25,410 nt of DNA from Candidatus Arcticimaribacter sp. UBA7428 (GTDB taxonomy: Bacteria > Bacteroidota > Bacteroidia > Flavobacteriales > Flavobacteriaceae), in assembly GCA_002477625.1 (NCBI GenBank), contig DLQQ01000070.1:21840-47249 (forward strand), in the 5' to 3' direction. The position numbers and the translations under genes were made by a program. This document shows positions 7,825-15,715 of this stretch, one piece after another; position 1 is the first letter of the stretch; each line of letters opens with the position of its first letter. The notes below the pieces were generated by a model. That model saw only the letters and a list, made by a program, of their open reading frames with translations, was not told the DNA's origin and ran no database searches.

Positions 7825-8214
7825 ATGGAATTTCATACACGAATAACGAGTGCAATAGCAAGTGGATTACTCATGTTGGCAGTCAGTCTAGGAGCCTTAG
7901 GGAGTCATTTCCTTAAATCCCGCTTAAGCCAAGATGCTCTGAGTAGTTTTGAAGTTGGGGTTCGGTTTTTAATCTATCACAGCTTTGCAATATTGCTAAT
8001 CAACACCCTATCTGCTCTAGACTCAAACGTTAAATCAACTTTCGTAAAATTAATTCTAGCTGGGATTTTGCTTTTCAGCGGAAGCATCTTTCTTTTAGCA
8101 ACAAAAGAGCTACACGGTTGGCCGGTTAAATTCTTAGGACCAATTACGCCAGTGGGCGGACTTTTATTGATTTCTGCCTGGGGGTACTTGATGCTTTCTT
8201 TTTTAAGGAAATAA
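7825..8214 (+). CDS. DUF423 (YgdD-like) membrane protein
   Basis: This 129-residue protein has four predicted membrane helices (about 10-29, 46-64, 70-92, 104-126). The family pattern is clear: GALGSHFLKSRLS near 23-35, FEVGVRFLIYHSFAILL (42-58), then LFSGSIFLLATKEL (about 82-95) and GPITPVGGLLLISAWGY (about 105-121), as in DUF423 proteins such as E. coli YgdD. The function of the family is unknown. It reads away from the Lrp regulator across a 128-base divergent gap and ends one base from the stop codon of minus-strand hemD. Whether the Lrp protein regulates it cannot be told from sequence alone. Confidence 0.85.
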   Translation: MEFHTRITSAIASGLLMLAVSLGALGSHFLKSRLSQDALSSFEVGVRFLIYHSFAILLINTLSALDSNVKSTFVKLILAGILLFSGSIFLLATKELHGWPVKFLGPITPVGGLLLISAWGYLMLSFLRK

Positions 8215-8215
8215 G

Positions 8216-8959
8216 CTACTTTGAATTTGACGCAATATACTTTTCAATGGCCATTGTCATCGAAGGAGTTTCGTCAGAAGGAGCCTTGATGTCTATTCGA
8301 AGCTTAGCTTCATCTGCAGCTTGCACAGTAGTGTTTCCGTAAACGGCTATTTTGGTATTGTTCTGTTCAAAATCAGGGAAATTGTGCAGTAGGGATTCAA
8401 TTCCAGAAGGACTAAAGAATACCAGCACATCGTAGGAAACATCCCGTAAGTCAGACAGGTCGCTTACAACTGTTTTGTACAATTGAGCGCGCGTCCAATC
8501 GATACCCAAGCCATCAAGGAAGTCTGGAGTAGCGGGTTTTAAGATGTCTGAAGATGGTAATAAGAACTTCTCATCACTGAATTTCTTAAAAACAGCCTCT
8601 AAGTCATTTAAGCTTTTTTGACCCACATAGATTTTTCGTTTTCTATACACAACATATTTCTGTAGGTAAAAAGCTACGGCTTCTGATTGGCAAAAATATT
8701 TTGTTGTATCAGAAACTTTAAAACGCATTTCTTCTGCTAATCTAAAAAAATGATCCACAGAGTTTCTGCTCGTTAAGATAACACAAGAGTAATCAGCAAA
8801 ATCAATTTTTTGACGTCTCACATCTTTGGCATCTACACCTTCTACATGTATAAAAGGTCTGAAATCGATTTTAAGATTGTGCTTATCTTTTAAGCGAGTA
8901 TACGGTGAGTTCTCGTTTGCAGGTTCAGGCTGGGAAACCAATATCGTTTTTACTTTCAT
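8216..8959 (-). CDS. hemD: Uroporphyrinogen-III synthase
   Basis: HemD cyclises hydroxymethylbilane with inversion of ring D to give uroporphyrinogen III, the precursor of heme and other tetrapyrroles. The 247-residue length is typical. The family is poorly conserved, but the two-domain pattern is visible: an N-terminal VSQPEPANENSPYTRL, then DYSCVILTSRNSVDHFF (about 56-72), and a C-terminal segment VLVFFSPSGIESLL followed by KIAVYGNTTVQAADE, corresponding to the SP-G and IG-TTA-A motifs of the family. It lies 20 bases downstream of a DUF4271 gene on the same strand, a pairing I recall from other Flavobacteriia. No other heme gene is in the window, although a TspO protein, a family that binds porphyrins, is encoded at 21884-22366. 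Confidence 0.82.
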   Translation of the reverse strand: MKVKTILVSQPEPANENSPYTRLKDKHNLKIDFRPFIHVEGVDAKDVRRQKIDFADYSCVILTSRNSVDHFFRLAEEMRFKVSDTTKYFCQSEAVAFYLQKYVVYRKRKIYVGQKSLNDLEAVFKKFSDEKFLLPSSDILKPATPDFLDGLGIDWTRAQLYKTVVSDLSDLRDVSYDVLVFFSPSGIESLLHNFPDFEQNNTKIAVYGNTTVQAADEAKLRIDIKAPSDETPSMTMAIEKYIASNSK

Positions 8960-8979
8960 AAGTTGCTTTTGTCAATGCT

Positions 8980-9627
8980 CTACTTAAGTGTACTATAAAG
9001 TAGGATCCATGGAGCTAATTTGAAAGTGCAAAGGTAAAGAATTAAATACAATAAATTGTATTTAAAAACACTCCAATATTCTCGATACAAAGACAATTGT
9101 GATAAAAGATAAAGTCCAGTAATTACAATGATAATTAGAAGTAAGAATTCTTGGGCTGGATAACTGAATTCATAAAAAAGAAATAAAATGAATGAAAGTA
9201 TCGAAATCTGAATTTGATAACTCAGTGTTTTGAAGATGAATATTTCTGAAAACCCGTCTATTTCCAGTAGTTTGCAACATGTTTTTAGGAACACAAATCG
9301 GACAAGAATCATCCCAACAATATGTATTAGTAGTGTACTGAAAAATGAAAAAGAGCTAGAACCAAATTCAAAAAAAGTAAGGCAATAAAAAACCCCAAGG
9401 CAAAGATTGATGAGTAAAAAAACAGTTCCAAGAACGGTAAAACTTTGTATCAAGGAATCATCTTTTCCATAAACCTTAAAGTAAAGCTTTGGATCAATAA
9501 AGCGAATAAATGTTTTGAATTGTCTTGGGTGTTTACTTCTCAGTACTGCCAAAAGAATAAAATTGAATAAGAAAACAAGACTGATCCAATCGCGCTGCAG
9601 TTCCGTTCTTGAAATCCAATCTTCCAT
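8980..9627 (-). CDS. DUF4271 domain integral membrane protein
   Basis: This 215-residue protein is very rich in Phe, Leu and Ile and has about six membrane helices, with a short N-terminal part MEDWISRTELQRDWISLVF before the first. The layout and the conserved feature FKTFIRFIDPKLYFKVY between helices one and two fit the DUF4271 family of Bacteroidota. No activity is known to me. It precedes hemD by 20 bases on the same strand, so the two are probably cotranscribed; a tie to heme metabolism is only guilt by association. The gene is divergent from the GT2 gene, and a perfect 9-bp inverted repeat sits between them. Confidence 0.75.
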   Translation of the reverse strand: MEDWISRTELQRDWISLVFLFNFILLAVLRSKHPRQFKTFIRFIDPKLYFKVYGKDDSLIQSFTVLGTVFLLINLCLGVFYCLTFFEFGSSSFSFFSTLLIHIVGMILVRFVFLKTCCKLLEIDGFSEIFIFKTLSYQIQISILSFILFLFYEFSYPAQEFLLLIIIVITGLYLLSQLSLYREYWSVFKYNLLYLILYLCTFKLAPWILLYSTLK

Positions 9628-9651
9628 GGGTTAAAAATAATAGTTTTCATC

Positions 9652-9677
9652 AAGAATCCAATTACAAATGGATTCTT
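9652..9677. promoter_or_regulatory. Perfect 9-bp inverted repeat in a divergent intergenic region
   Basis: AAGAATCCA (9652-9660) and TGGATTCTT (9669-9677) are exact reverse complements separated by 8 bases. The repeat lies 24 bases before the DUF4271 start and 47 bases before the GT2 start. It could be an operator for either gene or a hairpin in the 5' leader of one of them. It has no T-run, so it does not look like an intrinsic terminator. Confidence 0.5.
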
Positions 9678-9724
9678 AAATTTTGGAGTCGATCCCCTTT
9701 AATTTACTACTTTTAACCTTTCAA

Positions 9725-10450
9725 ATGAAAAATACACTCATCGTAATTCCGACCTATAATGAGGCAGATAATATAGAAGCTATTATCTGTGAACTACTGT
9801 CGATTAATGAAGATTATCACGTTCTAGTCGTAGACGATTCGTCACCCGACGGAACAGGTACTTTGGTTGCAAATCTTTTTAAGCAGTTTCCCAACAGACT
9901 TTTTTTAGAAACACGACCTCAAAAAGAGGGCTTAGGCCGGGCATATTTGCACGCTTTTCGCTGGGCTTTGGCAGCTGATTACCAATTTATTTTTGAGATG
10001 GACGCAGATTTTTCACACAATCCACAGGACGTCCCAAAAATGGAACTTGAACTTCTAGATGGTGTGGATGTCGTTATAGGCTCTCGTTATGTAGACGGGA
10101 TTAATGTAGTAAATTGGCCCCTGGGCAGGATTCTACTTTCTTTGGCGGCTTCGTACTACGTCAAGTTTTTTACCAATCTGCCAGTCAAAGATGCTACAGC
10201 TGGTTTTGTTGGATATAAGGCAGCGGTTTTACGAGCGATAGATTTGGATGCTGTTAAGTTTGTCGGTTATGCTTTTCAAATCGAATTAAAATATAAGGCA
10301 TGGAAGAAAGGATTCAAGCTGAAAGAATACTCTATTATTTTTTTAAATAGGGTCAAAGGACAATCCAAAATGAATGGTTCCATAATTTGGGAAGCCATTT
10401 ATGGTGTCGTTTTTCTCCGAATACAATCACTATTTAAGCGTAAACAATGA
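9725..10450 (+). CDS. GT2 glycosyltransferase, polyprenol-phosphate mannosyltransferase-like
   Basis: The protein resembles dolichyl/polyprenol-phosphate mannose synthases, which move mannose from GDP-mannose to a polyprenyl phosphate at the cytoplasmic membrane face. From the ATG at 9725 it has 241 residues. GT-A signatures are VIPTYNEADNIE (7-18), VVDDSSPDGTG (35-45), the metal-binding EMDADFSHNP (91-100, D93 and D95) and GSRY with a following NWPLGR. There is no multi-helix C-terminal domain, so it is the short, soluble or peripheral type. An open frame reaches a TTG at 9683, but those 14 residues do not fit the family and I reject that start. Its TGA overlaps the dihydroorotase ATG (ATGA), implying coupling. 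The exact donor and acceptor cannot be seen. Confidence 0.88.
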   Translation: MKNTLIVIPTYNEADNIEAIICELLSINEDYHVLVVDDSSPDGTGTLVANLFKQFPNRLFLETRPQKEGLGRAYLHAFRWALAADYQFIFEMDADFSHNPQDVPKMELELLDGVDVVIGSRYVDGINVVNWPLGRILLSLAASYYVKFFTNLPVKDATAGFVGYKAAVLRAIDLDAVKFVGYAFQIELKYKAWKKGFKLKEYSIIFLNRVKGQSKMNGSIIWEAIYGVVFLRIQSLFKRKQ

Positions 10451-11781
10451 GCACAATTTTAATAAAAAACGCAACCTTAATCAATGAAGGTTCTCAAAAG
10501 GTACAAGATGTTTTTATTGTAGATCAATTCATTCAAGCAATTGGTGTTAATCTCGATTACAAAGCGGATCAAATAATCGACGCTACTGGTAAGCACCTTA
10601 TTCCGGGTTTGATCGATGATCAGGTGCATTTTAGAGAGCCGGGCCTAACCCATAAAGCAACGATAGCTTCCGAGTCGCGTGCTGCGGTTGCTGGAGGGAT
10701 TACTTCCTTTATTGAAATGCCCAACACCAACCCACAAACAACCGATATAGAAGCCCTTGAAAATAAGTTTAAGCGTGCTGGGGAAACTTCCCTTGCCAAT
10801 TATTCTTTTATGTTTGGAGGAACCAACGATAATATAGCCGAAATCCGAAAGTTAGACAAAACAAAAGTTGCTGGATTGAAGTTGTTCTTAGGATCTTCTA
10901 CTGGGAATATGTTGGTCGACGATCAAGCCGTTTTAAGAGAAATCTTTTCCAATACGGATCTTCTTATTTCTGTACATTGTGAAGATGAGCCAACGGTTAA
11001 AGCTAATTTTACTGCTCACCAAGAAAAGTATGGAGAAGATATTCCAATAGAAGCACATCCAGACATAAGAAGCCATGAAGCTTGTTATTTATCTTCTTCA
11101 AGAGCGGTATCCCTAGCCAAAGAAACGGGTGCACGTTTACATATATTTCACTTGTCTACAGCTATTGAAACAGAGTTGTTTAGAAATGATATTCCACTAT
11201 ACGAGAAGAAGATAACGGCTGAGGTTTGTGTTCACCACCTTTGGTTTTCATCCGAAGATTATAAAACGCATGGGACTCGAATAAAATGGAATCCTGCTGT
11301 AAAACACCTAGAAGATCAAGATGCGCTTTGGGCAGCTTTGAATGACGATCGAATTGACGTTTTAGCTACCGATCATGCACCCCATACGCTAGAAGAAAAA
11401 AACAATAAATACGCATCTGCTCCATCGGGTGGACCTTTAGTACAGCATGCGCTTTTGGCTTTGCTCACTGCAGCTAAAAGAGGTAAAATTTCTTTAGAAA
11501 AACTCGTCCAAAAAGCCTGTCACAATCCGGCTATTTTATTTGATATAGAAAAAAGAGGTTATATTAGAACAGGGTATTTTGCTGATCTGGTTTTATTGGA
11601 TTTAAATGAAACAACAACGGTTACACAAGAATCCTTACTGTATCACTGCCAATGGTCTCCCTTTGAAGGAGAAACGTTTCATGCAAAAATAGAATCTACT
11701 TGGGTCAACGGTTCTTGTGCCTACGACAAAGGATCGATTATAGAGCATAAGGCTGCAAAACGTTTAACTTTTACTAGATAA
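10447..11781 (+). CDS. pyrC: Dihydroorotase (class I amidohydrolase)
   Basis: Dihydroorotase interconverts carbamoyl aspartate and dihydroorotate in pyrimidine synthesis. The 444-residue protein has the amidohydrolase architecture: IDDQVHFREPG (56-66), the Lys that would be carboxylated in AGLKLFLGSS (K145), H177 in SVHCEDE, H235 in IFHLSTA, and D309 in LATDHAPHT. In the first motif the usual HxH is Gln59-Val-His61, so one canonical metal-ligand His is Gln. I recall this variant in other Bacteroidota enzymes annotated as dihydroorotase, but have not verified it. A non-catalytic or differently metallated enzyme, or another amidohydrolase such as a hydantoinase, is the alternative. It is translationally coupled to the upstream GT2 and followed after three bases by the DUF4296 gene. 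PyrH, also a pyrimidine enzyme, lies about 10 kb away. Confidence 0.87.
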   Translation: MSTILIKNATLINEGSQKVQDVFIVDQFIQAIGVNLDYKADQIIDATGKHLIPGLIDDQVHFREPGLTHKATIASESRAAVAGGITSFIEMPNTNPQTTDIEALENKFKRAGETSLANYSFMFGGTNDNIAEIRKLDKTKVAGLKLFLGSSTGNMLVDDQAVLREIFSNTDLLISVHCEDEPTVKANFTAHQEKYGEDIPIEAHPDIRSHEACYLSSSRAVSLAKETGARLHIFHLSTAIETELFRNDIPLYEKKITAEVCVHHLWFSSEDYKTHGTRIKWNPAVKHLEDQDALWAALNDDRIDVLATDHAPHTLEEKNNKYASAPSGGPLVQHALLALLTAAKRGKISLEKLVQKACHNPAILFDIEKRGYIRTGYFADLVLLDLNETTTVTQESLLYHCQWSPFEGETFHAKIESTWVNGSCAYDKGSIIEHKAAKRLTFTR

Positions 11782-11784
11782 ATC

Positions 11785-12153
11785 ATGAGAAACTACATTT
11801 ACCTTTTCTTGATTATTTGCTGCTTAGCTTGTGACGGCAGCACGCCAGTTGAGCCACCAGCGGAGAAAATTACTCCCGAAATGATGGAAGATATTTTTTA
11901 TGATCTGATGTTGATGAAAGCAATTAAAAACTCTAGTTATGTAGATCCAGCATATGAAGAGTATTTTACAGATCAATATATTTATGAGAAATATGGTATT
12001 GATAGCCTTCAATTGGCCCAAAATCAGACCTACTATGCACAGAAACCGAAGCTGATGAAGAAGATTTTTGACAAGCTTGAGATTAGGTCAAAAAAGGCAG
12101 AGGATAGTGTAGACACCATCATTAAGAGAAAAAAACAAAAAGAAACCAATTAG
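11785..12153 (+). CDS. DUF4296 family lipoprotein
   Basis: The 122-residue product begins with a lipoprotein signal peptide: a short basic start (MRNY), a hydrophobic core, and a lipobox ending at Cys16 or so in CCLACDGS. The mature part carries EKITPEMMEDIFYDLMLMKAI and a region around YIYEKYGIDSLQLAQNQTYYA, the pattern of DUF4296, a family I know only from Bacteroidota. The C-terminus is highly charged (KKAEDSVDT, then a Lys-rich tail). The residue after the lipidated Cys is Asp; sorting rules differ in Bacteroidota, so I do not predict which membrane holds it. It follows pyrC by three bases, the distal gene of that operon, and its TAG overlaps the TAA of the opposing epimerase gene. Confidence 0.83.
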   Translation: MRNYIYLFLIICCLACDGSTPVEPPAEKITPEMMEDIFYDLMLMKAIKNSSYVDPAYEEYFTDQYIYEKYGIDSLQLAQNQTYYAQKPKLMKKIFDKLEIRSKKAEDSVDTIIKRKKQKETN

Positions 12154-13139
12154 TCTTTTTTCATTGCATGATCAGTTAGGTATGTCTCAATGCCACTGTA
12201 CCTAAAAGCAGTTTCCTGAAGAATTCTATTTCCTTGAATATGTTTTACATCGCATAAGCTACTGATTAGTGCTTTCGTCATAAAACGTCTTTTCCCAAAC
12301 AAAGACAGAATTCCCTCGAGCCCCCAAGCAACTTGAAGCCAAGATTTCCTAAGGGCAATTCTTGGCGGTCTTTTTTTTCTAATTAATGCAATACGCCGGA
12401 GCATCTGCTCATAACTCCAATTTTCTGCTACTAAAATAAAGCGTTCGTTTTTGGTTTCAGAATCCATAAGGTCTGTAAGTACTTGGACAACGTCCTCTAC
12501 GGTTACATATCCTGTTGCACCTTTTGGGTAAAAAGGAAGGTGTTTGTCTACTTGCTTGCAGAGTAATTCCAAGGGGTTGCCTTGAACTCCGTTCCCCAAA
12601 ATAACTCCAGGATTAACGATGACCGCTGGAACCCCCTCCTGCGTGGCTCTCCAAACTTCAAGTTCGGCTCCAAATTTAGAGTAGGCATATGGGGTGTGAT
12701 CTTGATCGGCATTCCAAGGGGTCGATTCGTCAATTGAATCGGAAGTGGTATCGCTTCCCAATGCTGCAATTGAACTGATGTAGGCAATTTTTTTCAGCTG
12801 GTGCTTAATGGCTAAATTAACAAGATTGGTTGTCCCTTGTTGATTTACCTCCATTAAAGTTTCTTGTTTGTAGTACGCGAATGAAATAAAAGCTGCACAA
12901 TGGTAAAGATGTGTGATTCCCTCAAAGGCAATTGCCAAGCTCGGTTGATTGCAAACATCACCTTTGCGCCAAATAATTTCTGCAATCTTTACTGATTTTG
13001 TCCGTTCCTTTAAGAATTTAAGGGCGCGGTTTTTTTTTGATTCTGAGCGATAGAGCGCCACAATAACCAGGTCCTGTTCAAGGAGTTTTAACAGTAAATG
13101 TGATCCTACCAATCCGGTAGCTCCTGTGACTAATATCAT
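12150..13139 (-). CDS. NAD(P)-dependent epimerase/dehydratase (extended SDR)
   Basis: The 329-residue protein is an extended short-chain dehydrogenase/reductase. The Rossmann motif is TGATGLVGSHLL (5-16, GxxGxxG). The catalytic pair is Tyr151 and Lys155 in TPYAYSKFGAE, with the Ser region AYISSIAALGS at about 119-129. The sequence after it (VIVNPGVILG) is typical of the family. SDRs of this type include sugar-nucleotide epimerases, dihydroflavonol reductase-like and 3-beta-hydroxysteroid dehydrogenase-like enzymes; the substrate cannot be assigned here. The gene stands alone on the minus strand, converging on the DUF4296 gene (stop codons overlap) and divergent from tyrS across 146 bases. A -7-like TACTTTTG (13151-13144) ends four bases before its ATG, hinting at a leaderless transcript, without a visible -33 element. 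Confidence 0.88.
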   Translation of the reverse strand: MILVTGATGLVGSHLLLKLLEQDLVIVALYRSESKKNRALKFLKERTKSVKIAEIIWRKGDVCNQPSLAIAFEGITHLYHCAAFISFAYYKQETLMEVNQQGTTNLVNLAIKHQLKKIAYISSIAALGSDTTSDSIDESTPWNADQDHTPYAYSKFGAELEVWRATQEGVPAVIVNPGVILGNGVQGNPLELLCKQVDKHLPFYPKGATGYVTVEDVVQVLTDLMDSETKNERFILVAENWSYEQMLRRIALIRKKRPPRIALRKSWLQVAWGLEGILSLFGKRRFMTKALISSLCDVKHIQGNRILQETAFRYSGIETYLTDHAMKKD

Positions 13140-13168
13140 ATCTCAAAAGTACTGTTTTTTATTTTTGT

Positions 13169-13201
13169 CTTTCTTGTTACCCCAGAGAAATCTATCTTTG
13201 T
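13169..13201 (+). promoter_or_regulatory. Promoter upstream of tyrS, shared architecture with mvaD
   Basis: CTTTCTTGT (13169-13177) and TATCTTTGT (13193-13201) are separated by 15 bases. The same two 9-mers at the same spacing occur before mvaD (22414-22446). TATCTTTG matches the Bacteroidota -7 consensus and TTG stands 16 bases upstream of it, one base shorter than the range I recall. The predicted start site is near 13206. Confidence 0.5.
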
Positions 13202-13206
13202 GTAAA

Positions 13207-13260
13207 ATGATACATCAAAGTATTGAAAAAAATAAAATACGGCTCTCCCAAAGGGATTGA
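13207..13260 (+). CDS. Possible 17-residue leader peptide upstream of tyrS
   Basis: An ATG six bases after the -7 element opens a short frame encoding MIHQSIEKNKIRLSQRD, ending in TGA 25 bases before the tyrS start and out of frame with it. The position equals that of the mvaD start relative to its own -7 element, so the transcript may begin at or next to this ATG. It contains no Tyr codon, so a classical tyrosine attenuator is unlikely. A short ORF in an AT-rich leader can also arise by chance. Confidence 0.25.
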   Translation: MIHQSIEKNKIRLSQRD

Positions 13261-13285
13261 CCGATAAAATAATAAGATCCTAAAA

Positions 13286-14581
13286 ATGAAAAATCCTTTT
13301 GTTGAAGAGTTAAGATGGCGTGGAATGTTGCACGATATAATGCCAGAAACTGAGAATCATTTAAATGAAAAAAGGGCATCGGGTTATATTGGTTTTGATC
13401 CAACCGCAGATTCGCTCCATATTGGGAGTTTGGTACAGATTATGATTTTAATGCATTTTCAGCGAGCAGGCCATAGACCAATTGCTTTGGTAGGGGGTGC
13501 TACAGGAATGATTGGAGATCCCTCTGGGAAATCAGCCGAACGTAATTTGCTGAATGAAGAAACGCTTGATAAAAACATCAATGGGATTAAAAATCAGTTG
13601 GCTCGTTTTTTAGATTTTGATGCTTCAAATGATAATGCTGCAGTACTTGTCAATAATTTGGATTGGATGAAAGACTATTCTTTGATCGACTTTTCCCGGG
13701 ATATTGGAAAACACATTACTGTTAATTATATGATGTCTAAAGATTCTGTAAAGAAACGTTTAGGCTCTGAATCTCAAGTTGGAATGTCTTTTACCGAATT
13801 TACCTATCAATTACTTCAGGGATATGACTTTTTACACCTGTATAAAAACCTTGACTGCACCCTTCAAATGGGTGGGAGTGATCAATGGGGAAACATCACA
13901 ACAGGAACCGAATTGGTGCGTCGAAAGGCAAGTGGAAAAGCATATGCGATCACCTGTCCGTTGATAACGAAAGCTGATGGTACTAAATTTGGAAAAACGG
14001 AAGGTGGGAATATTTGGCTGGACAAAAGCCGTACCTCTCCCTATAAATTTTATCAATATTGGCTGAATGCTTCTGACGAAGATGCAGCGAGCTACATCAA
14101 GATTTTTACGTTTTTAAGTGAAGATGAAATCCGTACTTTAATTGAAGAACACAACCAAGCACCTCACCTGCGCGTATTGCAAAATCGGATAGCAAACGAA
14201 GTGACATTATTGGTGCATTCTCAAGAAGATTTGAATAATGCCCAAAAAGCATCTCAGATTTTATTTGGAAAATCTACTTCAGAGGATTTGAAGAGTTTGG
14301 ATGGTGCTACTTTTTTAGATGTTTTTGAAGGTGTTCCGCAGGCAGAACTTACCCTAGATAGTCTTGAAGAAGGTGTCGATATTATTGCAGCTTTAGCAGC
14401 TGAAAGTCAGTTTTTGAAATCCAACGGAGAAGCACGACGTGCACTCAAAGAAAATTCAATCTCGGTGAATAAAGCCAAAGTTCAGGAAACCTATAAAATA
14501 ACGAGTCAAGATTTAATTAACGAGCGTTATGTTCTACTTCAACGCGGAAAAAAAACCTATTTCATTTTAAATTTCGTTTAG
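13286..14581 (+). CDS. tyrS: Tyrosyl-tRNA synthetase
   Basis: TyrS attaches tyrosine to tRNA-Tyr. The 431-residue protein is a bacterial TyrRS: class I HIGH-type motif HIGS at 45-48 (within [11 protein letters not shown]), [12 protein letters not shown] at about 70-81, the tyrosine-binding region ending in [11 protein letters not shown] (about 195-205), and the KMSKS-equivalent KFGKT at 234-238. A C-terminal S4-type RNA-binding domain is visible from about 365 ([20 protein letters not shown]). The start at [13 protein letters not shown] fits the family. It is transcribed alone with a leader of about 80 bases. Its TAG overlaps the TAA of the opposing acyl-protein synthetase gene. Confidence 0.97.
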   Translation: MKNPFVEELRWRGMLHDIMPETENHLNEKRASGYIGFDPTADSLHIGSLVQIMILMHFQRAGHRPIALVGGATGMIGDPSGKSAERNLLNEETLDKNINGIKNQLARFLDFDASNDNAAVLVNNLDWMKDYSLIDFSRDIGKHITVNYMMSKDSVKKRLGSESQVGMSFTEFTYQLLQGYDFLHLYKNLDCTLQMGGSDQWGNITTGTELVRRKASGKAYAITCPLITKADGTKFGKTEGGNIWLDKSRTSPYKFYQYWLNASDEDAASYIKIFTFLSEDEIRTLIEEHNQAPHLRVLQNRIANEVTLLVHSQEDLNNAQKASQILFGKSTSEDLKSLDGATFLDVFEGVPQAELTLDSLEEGVDIIAALAAESQFLKSNGEARRALKENSISVNKAKVQETYKITSQDLINERYVLLQRGKKTYFILNFV

Positions 14582-15561
14582 TAAACCAAGAGGTTGCATC
14601 CACGAATATCGGACTGATCTACTCTTCCTAAAACCTCAAATTGGTTTTTTGGATGAAGGCGACCCAAGTCTTGTGTCGCTATAAAAGAACAAGATTCACG
14701 GTTGGCCAAATCCATAATATTGAGGCTTCCCATCATTCCCTCTATTAGGCTAGTGAAGGGATCGGTAGTGTCTCTTGTAAAAACCTGCATCCAAGGCGGA
14801 CAGCTAAAAAGGCCTGCTCCTTTGGAGTAAGCTTGAGACAAAAGTTCGGTCATACCATACTCAGAATGAATGTGTTCTACTCCAAAACCAGCTGCAAGTT
14901 GCTGGTGCAAGTCTTCACGGATCAGCTCTTTCCGTCTCCCTTTCATTCCTCCCGTTTCCATGACTAGGGTGTACTTTAGATTAAAACGGTAGTGCTCAAT
15001 TAGGTCGAGTAGCGCAAAACTTACTCCCAATAAAAGTGTTGGTTGTTGTGCAGCTTCTAAGGCTTCAATAACCGTTTTCAATTCCTCTAAATTGTCAAGG
15101 TAAAAACCACTTTTAGGATGACAACTGTCTTGGATTAAACGATCAGCCATATAAATTAACGACGAGCCTTGGCGCTCAAGATAGGAAGGAAGTAAGGCTA
15201 GGATCACCATTTCTTTTGGATCACCATAAAAGTAGTTAAATGCCTTGGTAAAACTTTTCTCATAGCCGTCAAGCTCCTTGAGGTAGTGCTTAGAAGTCTC
15301 AGTACCTGTTGTTCCACTTGAGGTAAATATTATGGCCTCTGGCTCCGAAAAACTTTTAACATCATGGGATTTGAAAAAACGGATGGGGAGGAAGGGAATG
15401 TCTTTTATGGATTTTAGATCAGCGGGGTTGAAGTGAATTAAATCACAGTAGGATCGGTAAACTGAATTATGCTCATATTGATGGTGAAATGTTTGTCTAG
15501 CACACAATTCAAAATCAGCATTTGATTCGATTTCCCAGAAATTAATGACCCTTTCTTTCAT
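14578..15561 (-). CDS. LuxE-like acyl-protein synthetase (ANL superfamily)
   Basis: The protein belongs to the LuxE/acyl-protein synthetase group of adenylate-forming enzymes. It shows an AMP-binding loop [16 protein letters not shown] (SSGTTG at 81-86 from the chosen start), a second core motif [16 protein letters not shown], and the C-terminal [16 protein letters not shown]. LuxE itself activates fatty acids for the LuxC reductase, but no luxC, luxA or luxB lies here, so bioluminescence is not implied; the acyl substrate is unknown. I start at the ATG at 15561 (327 residues, [12 protein letters not shown]), because homologues as I recall them begin close to this point and a -7-like TAACTTTG ends five bases before it. 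The open frame extends to 15621, where an ATG gives 20 extra residues. It converges on tyrS. Confidence 0.82.
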   Translation of the reverse strand: MKERVINFWEIESNADFELCARQTFHHQYEHNSVYRSYCDLIHFNPADLKSIKDIPFLPIRFFKSHDVKSFSEPEAIIFTSSGTTGTETSKHYLKELDGYEKSFTKAFNYFYGDPKEMVILALLPSYLERQGSSLIYMADRLIQDSCHPKSGFYLDNLEELKTVIEALEAAQQPTLLLGVSFALLDLIEHYRFNLKYTLVMETGGMKGRRKELIREDLHQQLAAGFGVEHIHSEYGMTELLSQAYSKGAGLFSCPPWMQVFTRDTTDPFTSLIEGMMGSLNIMDLANRESCSFIATQDLGRLHPKNQFEVLGRVDQSDIRGCNLLVY

Positions 15562-15566
15562 GATCG

Positions 15567-15574
15567 CAAAGTTA
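15567..15574 (-). promoter_or_regulatory. -7-like element (TAACTTTG) before the acyl-protein synthetase
   Basis: The octamer matches TAnnTTTG and ends five bases before the ATG at 15561, which would give a nearly leaderless transcript. No -33 TTG is seen at the expected distance, so the call is weak. Confidence 0.28.
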
Positions 15575-15633
15575 TTGATTTTATAGCGCATAAAGACAGG
15601 GTTTATTTCCAATGTGAACAAATTATTAAGAAG

Positions 15634-15664
15634 TTGAAAGCAGTTGTTTTTATCCTTAAATTTG
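15634..15664 (+). promoter_or_regulatory. Promoter of the two-component operon (TTG-N20-TAAATTTG)
   Basis: TTG (15634-15636) and TAAATTTG (15657-15664) are separated by 20 bases, matching both Bacteroidota promoter elements. The predicted start site is near 15670, leaving a leader of about 45 bases before the response regulator ATG at 15716. Confidence 0.5.
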
Positions 15665-15715
15665 ATGGATCATAGGTTTAGTAATTGTAAGATTCATTAA
15701 CGCCATCAATCAAAC

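Noticed and set aside
9683..9724. TTG start for the GT2 glycosyltransferase
   Set aside because: The 14 extra residues precede the family's usual N-terminus (LIVIPTYNE) and a good ATG is available at 9725.
13246..13256. Small hairpin TCCC-AAA-GGGA in the tyrS leader
   Set aside because: Only four base pairs and no T-run or second structure, so neither a T-box nor an attenuator can be claimed. It also lies inside the possible leader ORF.
14578..15561. A lux-type bioluminescence locus
   Set aside because: Only a LuxE-like gene is present; no luciferase or acyl reductase is encoded in the window.
15562..15621. 20-residue longer start for the acyl-protein synthetase
   Set aside because: Possible in sequence, but the added residues do not resemble the family start and a -7-like element lies within them.
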